This document shows positions 51,560 to 60,379 of a stretch of 64,000 nt of DNA, piece after piece. The DNA is from Thalassotalea_A litorea. Lineage in GTDB: Bacteria; Pseudomonadota; Gammaproteobacteria; Enterobacterales; Alteromonadaceae. Under the pieces are notes generated by a model. It had not been told where the DNA came from. It ran no database searches and worked only from the letters and a program-made list of their open reading frames with translations. Positions within the stretch are counted from its first letter, which is position 1; every line of letters begins with the position of its first letter. The position numbers were made by a program, and so were the translations under genes. The stretch lies in the NCBI RefSeq assembly GCF_043642205.1, contig NZ_JBHZSG010000006.1, positions 62,001 through 126,000 on the forward strand. The letters run 5' to 3'.

Positions 51560-53090
51560 CCCAAAGGTATCCGAAGCATCCGGTGCCTATGTTGGCAGTT
51601 TGCCAGATCGTGCTGACTGGACCTTCGCGGACTTGCAGCAATATGAGCAGGAATTAGCGCGCGTTGCCGAGCATTATCGCCTTGATACCTACCCAAACCA
51701 GATTGAAATGATCACCTCTGAGCAAATGATGGATGCCTACGCCAGTGTCGGTATGCCGATTGGTTATAATCATTGGTCATTTGGTAAAAAATTTATTCAG
51801 ACCCAGCAAACCTACAAACGCGGTTACATGGGACTGGCATACGAAATCGTTATCAACTCAAATCCATGCATCGCCTACTTAATGGAAGAAAACACTCTGA
51901 CTATGCAGGCATTAGTGATGGCTCACGCCTGTTATGGGCACAATTCTTTTTTTAAAGGCAATTACCTGTTTCGTTCCTGGACTGACGCCAGTTCCATCAT
52001 TGACTATCTGCTGTTTGCCAGAAACTATATCGCCCGCTGTGAAGAGCTTTATGGTGTCGATGAAGTCGAAACGACCCTTGATGCCTGCCATGCGTTAATG
52101 GCCCATGGCGTTGACCGTTACAAAAGGCCGCAACAAATCTCTCTTAAAGAAGAACGCAAACGCCAGAAACAACGTCAGGAATATTTGCAATCTCAGGTTA
52201 ATAGTTTGTGGCAAAAAGTCGCGAAGCCGGACCCGTCGGCCACTCAACAAAAACCTCGGTTTCCACAACAGCCGCAGGAAAATCTGCTGTATTTTATCGA
52301 AAAAAATTCGCCCTTATTGCAATCCTGGCAGCGGGAGATCGTACGCATTGTTCGTAAAATGGCACAATATTTTTATCCGCAAAAGCAGACCCAGGTAATG
52401 AACGAAGGTTGGGCCTGTTTCTGGCATTATACGTTACTTAACCACCTGTATGATGAAGGCAAACTCAGCGATAAATTTATGCTGGAATTTGTTCATCACC
52501 ATTCAAATGTGATTGCCCAGCCGGGATATAATAATCAGGGGTATTCTGGCATCAACCCTTACGCTCTGGGTTTTCACATGTTCAGCGATATCCGTCGTAT
52601 CTGTGAGCAGCCAACCGCTGAAGATAAGGAATGGTTTCCTGATTTGGCCGGCAGTGACTGGCTGGACGCTGTGCATTTTGCTATGGAAAATTTTAAGGAT
52701 GAAAGTTTTATTAGTCAGTATCTTTCGCCGAAACTGATGCGTGACCTAAAGCTTTTTCACATCAAAGATGATGCTACCAGCCCTTATATTCGGGTCGAAT
52801 CGATTCACAATGAAACGGGCTACCAGCGCATCCGCCAAGCGTTGTCTAACCAATATAATCTCAGTGAAATTGAACCGAATATTCAAATTGTTGATGCCGA
52901 TATCGATGGTGACAGAACCTTAACCCTAGAATATGTTCCCCATCAAAAAGTGCCGCTGCACCCGTCCCATCAGGAAGTGCTCAAACACCTGTATTATTTA
53001 TGGAAATTTGACGTTAAATTAGTACAACGTGAAGAGAGTGGTAATGCCAGGATAATTGGCACCTGTCCCCCTAAGTTAGACAATGGCTAG
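51546..53090 (+). CDS. spoVR: SpoVR family protein (YcgB-like)
   Basis: A 514-residue protein of the SpoVR/YcgB family. It begins with DWTFADLQQYEQELARVAEHY and has MPIGYNHWSFGKKF, HACYGHNSFFKGNYLF and MNEGWACFWHYTLLNHLY, with many conserved His, Glu and Trp residues. The biochemical function is unknown. ATG 51546, with AGGAG 7 bases upstream, lies inside yeaH. A longer frame from 51447 would overlap yeaH too far. Confidence 0.94.
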   Translation: MSKINPKVSEASGAYVGSLPDRADWTFADLQQYEQELARVAEHYRLDTYPNQIEMITSEQMMDAYASVGMPIGYNHWSFGKKFIQTQQTYKRGYMGLAYEIVINSNPCIAYLMEENTLTMQALVMAHACYGHNSFFKGNYLFRSWTDASSIIDYLLFARNYIARCEELYGVDEVETTLDACHALMAHGVDRYKRPQQISLKEERKRQKQRQEYLQSQVNSLWQKVAKPDPSATQQKPRFPQQPQENLLYFIEKNSPLLQSWQREIVRIVRKMAQYFYPQKQTQVMNEGWACFWHYTLLNHLYDEGKLSDKFMLEFVHHHSNVIAQPGYNNQGYSGINPYALGFHMFSDIRRICEQPTAEDKEWFPDLAGSDWLDAVHFAMENFKDESFISQYLSPKLMRDLKLFHIKDDATSPYIRVESIHNETGYQRIRQALSNQYNLSEIEPNIQIVDADIDGDRTLTLEYVPHQKVPLHPSHQEVLKHLYYLWKFDVKLVQREESGNARIIGTCPPKLDNG

Positions 53091-53283
53091 AGCAAAGCTG
53101 GCTTGCGCAAGTACCCGGATTCGAGATTTTGTTGTTAAGGTGTAATTTTCTCTTCATTTATGCCCTGCAATAGCTTATCGTGGAGAGTCAAATTAGCGAG
53201 ACCGCTATAATGTGCATCGATTGCATCTTGCATGGTTGGTATAATCGCTAAATCCGGTAATAATCGAGCAGGGTCGTTAATTC

Positions 53284-54696
53284 ATGGCGCAAAAGCAGGC
53301 AGCGCAATCGCAAACCAATAAAGCAGTTCGGGACAAACAAGTTGAACAACTGAAAGTTGCCCCCCATTCCATGGAGGCTGAGCAATCGGTTCTGGGTGGC
53401 TTACTGTTAGATAATGAAGCTTGGGACAATGTGGCTGAACGCGTGGTAGCTCAGGATTTTTATTCCCGTTCGCATCGTATTATTTTCAACACCATTGGTG
53501 ATTTGATTGAGAAAGGCAACCCGGTCGATTTAATCACCTTGTCAGAAGCGCTTGAAAATCAGCAACAAATCGATGATGTCGGTGGATTTGTTTATCTCGC
53601 TGAGATGATGAAAAACACGCCAAGTGCATCCAATATTTATGCTTATGCGGCGATTGTCCGAGAACGTGCCGTTACCCGTGAGCTAATTTCCGTTGCGAAT
53701 GAAATCGCCGATGCGGGTTATGATCCCCAAGGTCGGGAAAGTAGTGAATTACTCGATTTCGCTGAATCCCGGGTATTCCAGATTGCCGAACAACGGGCAA
53801 ATAAATCCGAAGGTCCGGAAAACATTCACTCGGTATTGGAAAAGACCGTCGATAAAATCGAAAAATTATATGGCCAGCCCCATGATGGTGTGACCGGTGT
53901 CAGTACCGGTTTCCAGGATCTGGATAAAATGACTGCGGGTTTACAGCCCTCTGATCTGATCATTGTTGCAGCTCGTCCGTCTATGGGTAAAACCACATTT
54001 GCGATGAACCTCGCCGAAAATGCCGCCATGATGCAGGATAAACCCGCATTAATATTCTCACTAGAGATGCCTTCCGAGCAAATCATGATGAGGATGCTCG
54101 CGTCTTTAGGCCGCATAGATCAAACCAAGATACGTACCGGTCAGTTAGGCGATGAAGATTGGGCTCGTTTATCATCGACTATGGGGTTGTTGATCGAAAA
54201 AGGCAAAATGTTTGTCGACGATGCTTCTGGTCTGACACCAACAGAAGTGCGCTCTCGTGCCCGTCGTATCCACCGTGATCACGGTGGCTTGTCGATGATA
54301 ATGATCGATTATCTGCAATTGATGCGGGTTCCGTCCTTTAGTGATAACCGTACCTTGGAAATTGCGGAAATTTCCCGTTCATTAAAAGCCCTCGCTAAAG
54401 AACTGCAAGTACCGGTTATTGCCTTGTCTCAGCTAAACCGTAGTTTGGAGCAACGAGCGGATAAACGTCCGGTAAACTCAGACTTACGTGAATCAGGCTC
54501 AATCGAGCAGGATGCGGATTTGATTATGTTTATCTATCGAGATGAGGTTTATCACGATGATTCACCGGACAAAGGCACCGCAGAAATCATTATCGGTAAA
54601 CAGCGTAACGGTCCGATCGGCCGGGTGCGTTTGACCTTCCAGGGACAATTCTCCCGCTTTGATAATTACGCCGGTCAGGCGTTTGAAGAAGACTAA
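53284..54696 (+). CDS. dnaB: Replicative DNA helicase DnaB
   Basis: A 470-residue hexameric fork helicase. The N-terminal DnaB domain (APHSMEAEQSVLGGLLLDN) is followed by a RecA-like domain with Walker A ARPSMGKTTF, the SLEMPSEQIMMRML segment, MIIDYLQLM and LSQLNRSLEQR. No intein is inserted. The 193-base gap before it contains no gene. alr follows after 21 bases, as in E. coli. Confidence 0.97.
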   Translation: MAQKQAAQSQTNKAVRDKQVEQLKVAPHSMEAEQSVLGGLLLDNEAWDNVAERVVAQDFYSRSHRIIFNTIGDLIEKGNPVDLITLSEALENQQQIDDVGGFVYLAEMMKNTPSASNIYAYAAIVRERAVTRELISVANEIADAGYDPQGRESSELLDFAESRVFQIAEQRANKSEGPENIHSVLEKTVDKIEKLYGQPHDGVTGVSTGFQDLDKMTAGLQPSDLIIVAARPSMGKTTFAMNLAENAAMMQDKPALIFSLEMPSEQIMMRMLASLGRIDQTKIRTGQLGDEDWARLSSTMGLLIEKGKMFVDDASGLTPTEVRSRARRIHRDHGGLSMIMIDYLQLMRVPSFSDNRTLEIAEISRSLKALAKELQVPVIALSQLNRSLEQRADKRPVNSDLRESGSIEQDADLIMFIYRDEVYHDDSPDKGTAEIIIGKQRNGPIGRVRLTFQGQFSRFDNYAGQAFEED

Positions 54697-54717
54697 TAAC
54701 GAGTTTGCAGGACTGAT

Positions 54718-55809
54718 ATGCAGGCAATTGCCACCGCGGATATTCACTTAAGTGCTCTTGACCACAACCTTGCCCTGGTAAAACACCTGGCGCCAGAAAC
54801 CAAGGTTTTGGCGTTGTTAAAGGCAAATGCCTACGGACATGGTGCGTTGACGGTTGCACGCCATTTAAACGGTTCTGCTGACGCCTATGGCGTTGCTCGT
54901 ATTGATGAGGCTATTGCGCTGCGCGAAGCAGGCATCAATACCCCGTTGGTCTTGATGGAAGGTTTTTTTTCGGCAACAGAATTGCCCCTGATTATCGAAC
55001 ATAATTTACAGCTTGTGGTTCACTGTGAGTATCAGTTACAAGCGCTTGAAGCACTAGCATCTGAGCACTTAAATGCACTAAAAGTCTGGTTAAAAGTCGA
55101 CACCGGGATGCATCGTTTAGGCATAGAACCCGAACTGTTTTCATCCTTTTACCAGCGTCTTAAGGCCTGCCAGAGCGTGCAGGAAAACATCATCGTAATT
55201 AGTCATCTGAGTAGCTCTGACGAGTTGCAAAGTGATGTAACACCGCAACAAATCGCTTTGTTTAATGACTGTTGTGGCAATGGTGATTTTGAACGTTCAC
55301 TGGCCAATTCAGGTGCCATCATGGCCTGGCCAGAGAGCCATTATCAATGGGTTCGCCCTGGGGTTATGCTGTATGGTGTAAATCCTTTGTACCCGGTAAG
55401 TATTGACGGGGCTCAGTTACGGCCGGTGATGACCTTGCGTTCGTCGTTGATAGCGATAAAACCGATTCATGCTGGCGACAGTGTTGGCTATGGTGCCACT
55501 TATACTGCCAAAGAAGATACCAACATTGGTGTCGTGGCGATTGGCTATGGTGATGGTTATCCCCGTCATGCAAAGGCCGGCACGCCGGTATTGGTTAACG
55601 GGCGAAAAGTCCCGTTAGTTGGTCGGGTTTCTATGGATATGATCACGGTGGATTTAGGCGCCGACAGTCAGGCGAAAATTGGTGATTATGTTGAGCTTTG
55701 GGGCAAGAACCTGGCGATTGAAGAAGTTGCCGAAAACGCCGAAACCATTGCCTATGAATTGTTATGTAATATCACCGCTAGGGTGAAAATAGACGTTTTA
55801 TCAAACTAG
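54718..55809 (+). CDS. alr: Alanine racemase
   Basis: A 363-residue PLP enzyme making D-alanine for peptidoglycan. The PLP Lys is in LLKANAYGHGA (about residues 34-44), the second catalytic Tyr in VGYGATYTA, and RVSMDMITVDLG is the Met/Asp segment of the fold. GCAGGA lies before ATG 54718. It is coupled to dnaB, as in many gammaproteobacteria. Confidence 0.96.
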   Translation: MQAIATADIHLSALDHNLALVKHLAPETKVLALLKANAYGHGALTVARHLNGSADAYGVARIDEAIALREAGINTPLVLMEGFFSATELPLIIEHNLQLVVHCEYQLQALEALASEHLNALKVWLKVDTGMHRLGIEPELFSSFYQRLKACQSVQENIIVISHLSSSDELQSDVTPQQIALFNDCCGNGDFERSLANSGAIMAWPESHYQWVRPGVMLYGVNPLYPVSIDGAQLRPVMTLRSSLIAIKPIHAGDSVGYGATYTAKEDTNIGVVAIGYGDGYPRHAKAGTPVLVNGRKVPLVGRVSMDMITVDLGADSQAKIGDYVELWGKNLAIEEVAENAETIAYELLCNITARVKIDVLSN

Positions 55810-55912
55810 GACTATATTGTTTATATTCCCTGTTTTCCCGCAGTCGGCAGCAGATGGCGGGAAGTGAGTAAGCATCAACGCTTAACAATTAAATTGATAA
55901 AAGGTCTTCACC

Positions 55913-56125
55913 ATGGATACCAATAACGAAGCAATTACAGTGCTGTATTATGACCAAACAGATATGACGTCGATTTGCGCCGAAGTGCTCACCAATCTTG
56001 ACGTTGAAAAAAATCAACGGGTAATTTTGCCGCAAGGATATCGGGACGATAAAATCATCGTTGCGATCTTAGATGGCGACTGCCATGTCCGTAACTCTTT
56101 AGGTGACCGCCAGGTCTATTCCTGA
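55913..56125 (+). CDS. Small TIGR02922/DUF2375-like protein
   Basis: A 70-residue cytoplasmic protein (TVLYYDQTDMT, VILPQGYRDDKIIVAILDGD). It fits the TIGR02922 family known from Colwellia and Shewanella, function unknown. AAAAGG lies 8 bases before ATG 55913. A TTCCCGC/GCGGGAA stem (55835-55863) lies upstream, after alr. It converges on zur. Confidence 0.75.
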   Translation: MDTNNEAITVLYYDQTDMTSICAEVLTNLDVEKNQRVILPQGYRDDKIIVAILDGDCHVRNSLGDRQVYS

Positions 56126-56155
56126 ACCGTTGTACGGGCCGCAATAATTAATGAA

Positions 56156-56590
56156 TTATTGGCAGGTCTGACAGGTACCATGTGCCTCGACGATTTGATG
56201 ATTAATGGTGAACCCACTGGCATCTGCCATTGCTCTCATCGCCAAATCCAGGTGCCCCGATTGGATTTCCTCAACGTGCCCGCAAGTATCGCAAATCAAT
56301 AATTGAACCGGATGTGAGCAATCACTAAAGTGGTGGCACAGGACAAAGGCGTTGATGGACTCTATTTTATGGACAAAGCCCTGTTTCGATAAAAAATCTA
56401 AGGCTCGATAGACGGTGGCCGGTTTAGCTCCGGGATCTACCGCTTGTAATTTTTCCAGCAGATCATAGGCACCGATGGCCTGTTCATTTTCGGCCATTAA
56501 CATAAACACTTGTTCACGTGCATTGGTTAACCTGGCACCGCGTTGTTTGCAGGTTTTCTGGGCTTGTTGTAGGAGCTCTTGTGCCTTCAT
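56156..56590 (-). CDS. zur: Zinc uptake regulator Zur
   Basis: A 144-residue Fur-family metalloregulator. The winged-helix part includes RLTNAREQVFML and KPATVYRALDFL. The zinc ligands follow: CHHFSDCSHP and the CDTCG and CQTC pairs of the structural site, the C-terminal CxxC lying at the very end. It represses zinc uptake genes; none is adjacent. It could be confused with Fur, but the DTCG/CQTC pattern and length favour Zur. Confidence 0.87.
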   Translation of the reverse strand: MKAQELLQQAQKTCKQRGARLTNAREQVFMLMAENEQAIGAYDLLEKLQAVDPGAKPATVYRALDFLSKQGFVHKIESINAFVLCHHFSDCSHPVQLLICDTCGHVEEIQSGHLDLAMRAMADASGFTINHQIVEAHGTCQTCQ

Positions 56591-56826
56591 AATGGTGTTG
56601 GACTATGACTTTTCATTCAGTGTAACACAGTCATTGGTTTTCCTTAAACCAGAGTGAAACGTGACATGTTTACAAAGAGTCGGGGATTAATTGCCCTAAT
56701 TAGGAGATTAAATTTTCTCCACAAGCAAAGCTGTACTAACATATAAACAGAGATAATTGAGAATAACCGTATGACGTCCAAGCGATTTGATTAAGCAGTT
56801 CAAAATGCTGACATTGAGATTTGTTT

Positions 56827-58125
56827 ATGAACTTTCGCTTTCCATTGTCAATTTTATTGATATTGGTGTTCGCCTCTCCAGTGTTTGTCTGTAAGGCTCA
56901 AAACCAACCAACCTTATTTATGGATGGTAAGGTTTGGGATCCTGCACTGGGTTTTGTAAAAAAAGATTTATGTGTACTCAGACAAAAATTTGTGGTCCTG
57001 AGCAAGTGCTTTCGCTCGCAAAAAAAGGTCTCTCTGGTCGATTATTTTCTCGTTCCCCCCCTGGCTGACGCGCAACACTATGTCGCCGCCGTCGATAAAA
57101 CCCGAAGTGATGCACTACTTCGCAGCGGCGTTTTTTACACTATGAATGCCAACGCTTCCAGCACCGACTTACCGCGCTTTAAGAGTTTTTTCAGCAGTCC
57201 TACAACCTATGATATGGCCTTAATGCAAGGTGCCATCACCTCCGATTTTAAAGAGATTGATAATAGCCTGGCGGGCCTTGCGCCAACGCCATACGAACTG
57301 AACAAAAGCGGTTCTAATCAGGTTTATCGCATCAAGGACAAATTCGATATTCCCAAAACCGCGAAACAACTCAGTGAACAGGGAAGTCAGTTGGTTAAAG
57401 TGTTTCTCTATCATTCAGAGCGACATCACTCCCGAAAAAACCGGTTGGATGTTGACACTACTTATGGCGTAGATCCTGAGCTAATGGCCAATGTCGTGGA
57501 AACCTTCCATCACTACGGCATTAAGGTAATGGCTCAGGTAGAAACTGACTTTGACACTCGTATTGCGGCAGAAGCAGGGGTCGATTTTATCACCCAGTTA
57601 CCAGGGCATAGCCTTAGCAATGACGACTCGATTCAGCAAAGCGCTAAGCTGTCGATGAAAACCATTCAGGCGATACAGAAAAACCAGGTGAAAGTGATCC
57701 CGGTTTATCATCTTGCCCGCACCGTAGCCCGGCAAAGCGGCAAAAACGTAGACAATAACTCTGGATTACAGCAACATTATCAATTGCAGCGCAATAACTT
57801 ACAAATGCTGCAGGCGTACAGTATTCCAATTTTAATGGGGAGCGGTGGGTATGCCAGGGTGTTTGACGAGGCCAAACACTATTACTTAATCGGTGCCTTT
57901 TCTCGTCAGGAAACCTTAAACACGATTTTTTCTACATCACGTCACCTTTTCCCAAAACGGAAAATTGGTTGTTTTGATGTCGGTTGTGATGCCAGCTTTC
58001 TGGTTCTGGCAAAAGACCCTGGAGAAGGGTTGGAGACGCTCAACCGCATCGAGTATTCAATGAAACAGGGGCAGCAAATCGTGGCGCCATCAAAAGTACT
58101 GCGTCCAAGGTTTCGTCGCAAATAA
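56827..58125 (+). CDS. Exported amidohydrolase-like protein lacking metal ligands
   Basis: A 432-residue protein with a signal peptide (hydrophobic about residues 5-20). It retains the amidohydrolase layout: a small N-terminal beta domain (FMDGKVWDPALGFVKKDLCV) and TIM-barrel segments. The usual HxH metal motif is replaced by ADAQHYV, the later His positions are Gln-containing (VMAQVETDFD, FITQLPGH) and the GTDS-type Asp site reads MGSGGYA. It is therefore probably not a metal hydrolase. ATG 56827 is preferred to TTG 56821. It stands alone. Confidence 0.7.
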   Translation: MNFRFPLSILLILVFASPVFVCKAQNQPTLFMDGKVWDPALGFVKKDLCVLRQKFVVLSKCFRSQKKVSLVDYFLVPPLADAQHYVAAVDKTRSDALLRSGVFYTMNANASSTDLPRFKSFFSSPTTYDMALMQGAITSDFKEIDNSLAGLAPTPYELNKSGSNQVYRIKDKFDIPKTAKQLSEQGSQLVKVFLYHSERHHSRKNRLDVDTTYGVDPELMANVVETFHHYGIKVMAQVETDFDTRIAAEAGVDFITQLPGHSLSNDDSIQQSAKLSMKTIQAIQKNQVKVIPVYHLARTVARQSGKNVDNNSGLQQHYQLQRNNLQMLQAYSIPILMGSGGYARVFDEAKHYYLIGAFSRQETLNTIFSTSRHLFPKRKIGCFDVGCDASFLVLAKDPGEGLETLNRIEYSMKQGQQIVAPSKVLRPRFRRK

Positions 58126-58223
58126 TCAGCAGCCTTTCCTTTAGCCATCATGTTTATCGAACCTAAACATAACATAACCTCCATTTATCCTTGCCGGATC
58201 GTCAACGTCTGGAGCTATCGGCA

Positions 58224-58940
58224 CTAGCGTTGTCGAATTTCAGAAGGTTGCTCTGCAAACATACTTTTATATTGACGACAAAAGTAACTGTGATCGGTAA
58301 AGCCTGTTTTGTATGCCACCTCGGCAATGGGTAACTGGGTTTCTAATAAGAGTTTTCGAGCTTTTTCTAATCGAAATTCATTGATGAACTGTTTTGGCGT
58401 CTTACCCAAATGTTTTTTAAAGCGACGTTCAAGCGCGCTAATCGATAAACAGGTGATTTGCGCCAGGGTTTCGATGGCTATTTGCTGTTGATAATGTTGC
58501 TTGATGTATTCCAGTGGAATATGGATCGCATCAAGGGATTTAAATAGTTGCGGTGTTTTGCCAAGCGACCGGGTATAACCGTAGGAGCCAATAATCTGCC
58601 CCTGCTCATCTTTAATGGGGCGCTTAGTGGTCGTAAACCAGCCAATATCTTCCCCTTCCAGTACATTCATCTCGATGCGGTTGGTCACCAGTTCACCGGC
58701 GAGAATGCGCTGATCGTCGCGGATAAATTGCTTGGCAATATGATGTGGGGAAAAGGCATAATCGGATTGTCCCAATATCTTGTCCAATTGGTTAATCCCC
58801 AGGTTATCGAGAAACGCCTGATTGGCATATAAGATTTGTGATTGAGTGTCTTTCACCCAGAACAAAATGTCCGGAATGAACTCAAAAATTGTTATGAGTT
58901 GTTCCGAATTAAAATTTTTCAGCTGTCGTAAATAGTCCAT
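58224..58940 (-). CDS. PAS-AraC family transcriptional regulator
   Basis: A 238-residue regulator. The PAS domain lies at about residues 15-125 (FEFIPDILFWVKDTQSQILYANQAF is its core, 15-39), followed by an AraC helix-turn-helix pair (IETLAQITCLSISALERRFKKHLG and PIAEVAYKTGFTDHSYFCRQYK). The PAS part probably senses a small ligand. ATG 58940 (MDYL) has AGG upstream; ATG 58955 is also in frame. It diverges from the sugar-oxidation operon, and 21-bp repeats at 59002-59032 lie between them. Confidence 0.88.
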   Translation of the reverse strand: MDYLRQLKNFNSEQLITIFEFIPDILFWVKDTQSQILYANQAFLDNLGINQLDKILGQSDYAFSPHHIAKQFIRDDQRILAGELVTNRIEMNVLEGEDIGWFTTTKRPIKDEQGQIIGSYGYTRSLGKTPQLFKSLDAIHIPLEYIKQHYQQQIAIETLAQITCLSISALERRFKKHLGKTPKQFINEFRLEKARKLLLETQLPIAEVAYKTGFTDHSYFCRQYKSMFAEQPSEIRQR

Positions 58941-58963
58941 TAGCCTGCACGCCATGAGTTATT

Positions 58964-58989
58964 TTCATTCATAGTACGCTATGAATGAA
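58964..58989. promoter_or_regulatory. Perfect palindrome upstream of the AraC-type gene
   Basis: TTCATTCATAG (58964-58974), TACG, CTATGAATGAA (58979-58989): perfect 11-bp arms, in the shared divergent promoter region, very close to the regulator start. Likely an operator. Confidence 0.6.
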
Positions 58990-59001
58990 TTTTTTTAAAC
59001 G

Positions 59002-59032
59002 CCGATTTTGTACAAATTGTGTCCGATTTTGT
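59002..59032 (+). promoter_or_regulatory. Direct repeats, probable AraC-type operator
   Basis: CCGATTTTGT occurs at 59002-59011 and 59023-59032, exactly 21 bases apart, two helical turns. This is the spacing of direct half-sites bound by AraC-family activators. It lies about 140 bases before the Gfo/Idh/MocA gene. Confidence 0.65.
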
Positions 59033-59169
59033 GTTAACGCTATTGTTAAACAAACGATAGACTCAAATAGTACCTGTCTGTTTCTCCGTTTTCCCTAACA
59101 ATAATCGGAGAAAAGTTAGCGTACCAGTATCTGCTTGTTTTACCTATTAATAATCAAAAGAAGGGCAGT

Positions 59170-60360
59170 ATGGATTCAAAAACAAGAAAAATTCGTATGG
59201 GGATGGTCGGCGGTGGCCAAGGTGCATTTATTGGTGAAGTGCATCGCATGGCGGCAGCGCTGGATGGTAAGATTGAACTCGTTTGTGGGGCATTCAGTCG
59301 CAATCCTGAAAATTGCGCCAGTACCGGAAAAGCTTTGTGCCTCGACCCGAACCGAAGTTATACCAGCTATCAGCAAATGTTTGCGATGGAGGCGGAACTT
59401 CCTGCCGAGCAACGCATGGATTTCGTGGCGATAGTCACTCCTAATAATTCCCACTTTGACATTGCCAAACTTGCTCTTGAGCATGGCTTTCATGTCTTAT
59501 CTGACAAACCTGCAACCTTTAACCTGCAAGAGGCTCTCGACCTAAAGCAATTAATTAATCAGCATCAACGATTATACGCACTCACCCATACCTACAACGG
59601 TTATCCCATGGTGAAACAGGCGAAAGCCATGGTTGCCAATGGTGAGCTTGGCAAGGTTCGCAAAGTGGTGGTGGAGTATCCTCAAGGGTGGTTGGCCGCC
59701 GAACCGGATAGTGATAACAAACAAGCTGCCTGGCGCCTGGATCCCGCACAAAGTGGGATCAGTTGTTGTATGGGGGATATTGGGGTTCATGCCGCGAACC
59801 TAGCCGAATACATCTGTGGCGATCATATTGATCAAATTTGTGCCGATTTAAATTCCATCGTTGCTGGCAGAGAGCTGGACGATGACGGCGTGGTGTTATT
59901 GAAATTTGCCAAGGGCGCAAAAGGCGTGTTGATGGCAAGCCAGATATCCGTCGGAGAAGAGAATGCGTTAAATATTCGTATTTATGGTGAGCATGCGGGG
60001 TTGAAATGGTCGCAGCAGGAACCGAATAGTCTTTGGCAGGTATTCAATGACAAACCTGCCAAGTTATACCGTACCGGTGTTGGCGACCTCTATCCAGGGG
60101 CGCAGGCTGCAACTCGCACACCAGCAGGACACCCGGAAGGATACCTTGAAGCTTTTGCCAATATCTATGGTAATTTTGCCGCGCAACTTCATGCCTTCAA
60201 TAACCAACATACCTGTGACAATCAAACCTTTGATGTCCCAGGAATTGAAGAGGCGATTCGCGGCATGGCATTTATCGAAAATACGGTTTCAGCAAGTAGC
60301 TCAGAACAAAAATGGCATCCGTTGTCACTAACACCAACACCAGCACCATCGAAACGTTAA
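59170..60360 (+). CDS. Gfo/Idh/MocA family oxidoreductase
   Basis: A 396-residue NAD(P)-dependent sugar or cyclitol dehydrogenase. The Rossmann motif is GMVGGGQGAFIGE (about residues 11-23). The catalytic EKP-type motif reads DKP (LSDKPATF) and GDIGVHAANLAEYI holds the second conserved His. AAGG lies before ATG 59170. It is the first gene of an operon with a TIM-barrel isomerase, an MFS transporter and GMC dehydrogenase genes, and is probably involved in oxidised-sugar metabolism. Confidence 0.93.
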   Translation: MDSKTRKIRMGMVGGGQGAFIGEVHRMAAALDGKIELVCGAFSRNPENCASTGKALCLDPNRSYTSYQQMFAMEAELPAEQRMDFVAIVTPNNSHFDIAKLALEHGFHVLSDKPATFNLQEALDLKQLINQHQRLYALTHTYNGYPMVKQAKAMVANGELGKVRKVVVEYPQGWLAAEPDSDNKQAAWRLDPAQSGISCCMGDIGVHAANLAEYICGDHIDQICADLNSIVAGRELDDDGVVLLKFAKGAKGVLMASQISVGEENALNIRIYGEHAGLKWSQQEPNSLWQVFNDKPAKLYRTGVGDLYPGAQAATRTPAGHPEGYLEAFANIYGNFAAQLHAFNNQHTCDNQTFDVPGIEEAIRGMAFIENTVSASSSEQKWHPLSLTPTPAPSKR

Positions 60361-60379
60361 TTTACAAGGAAGCCAAATA

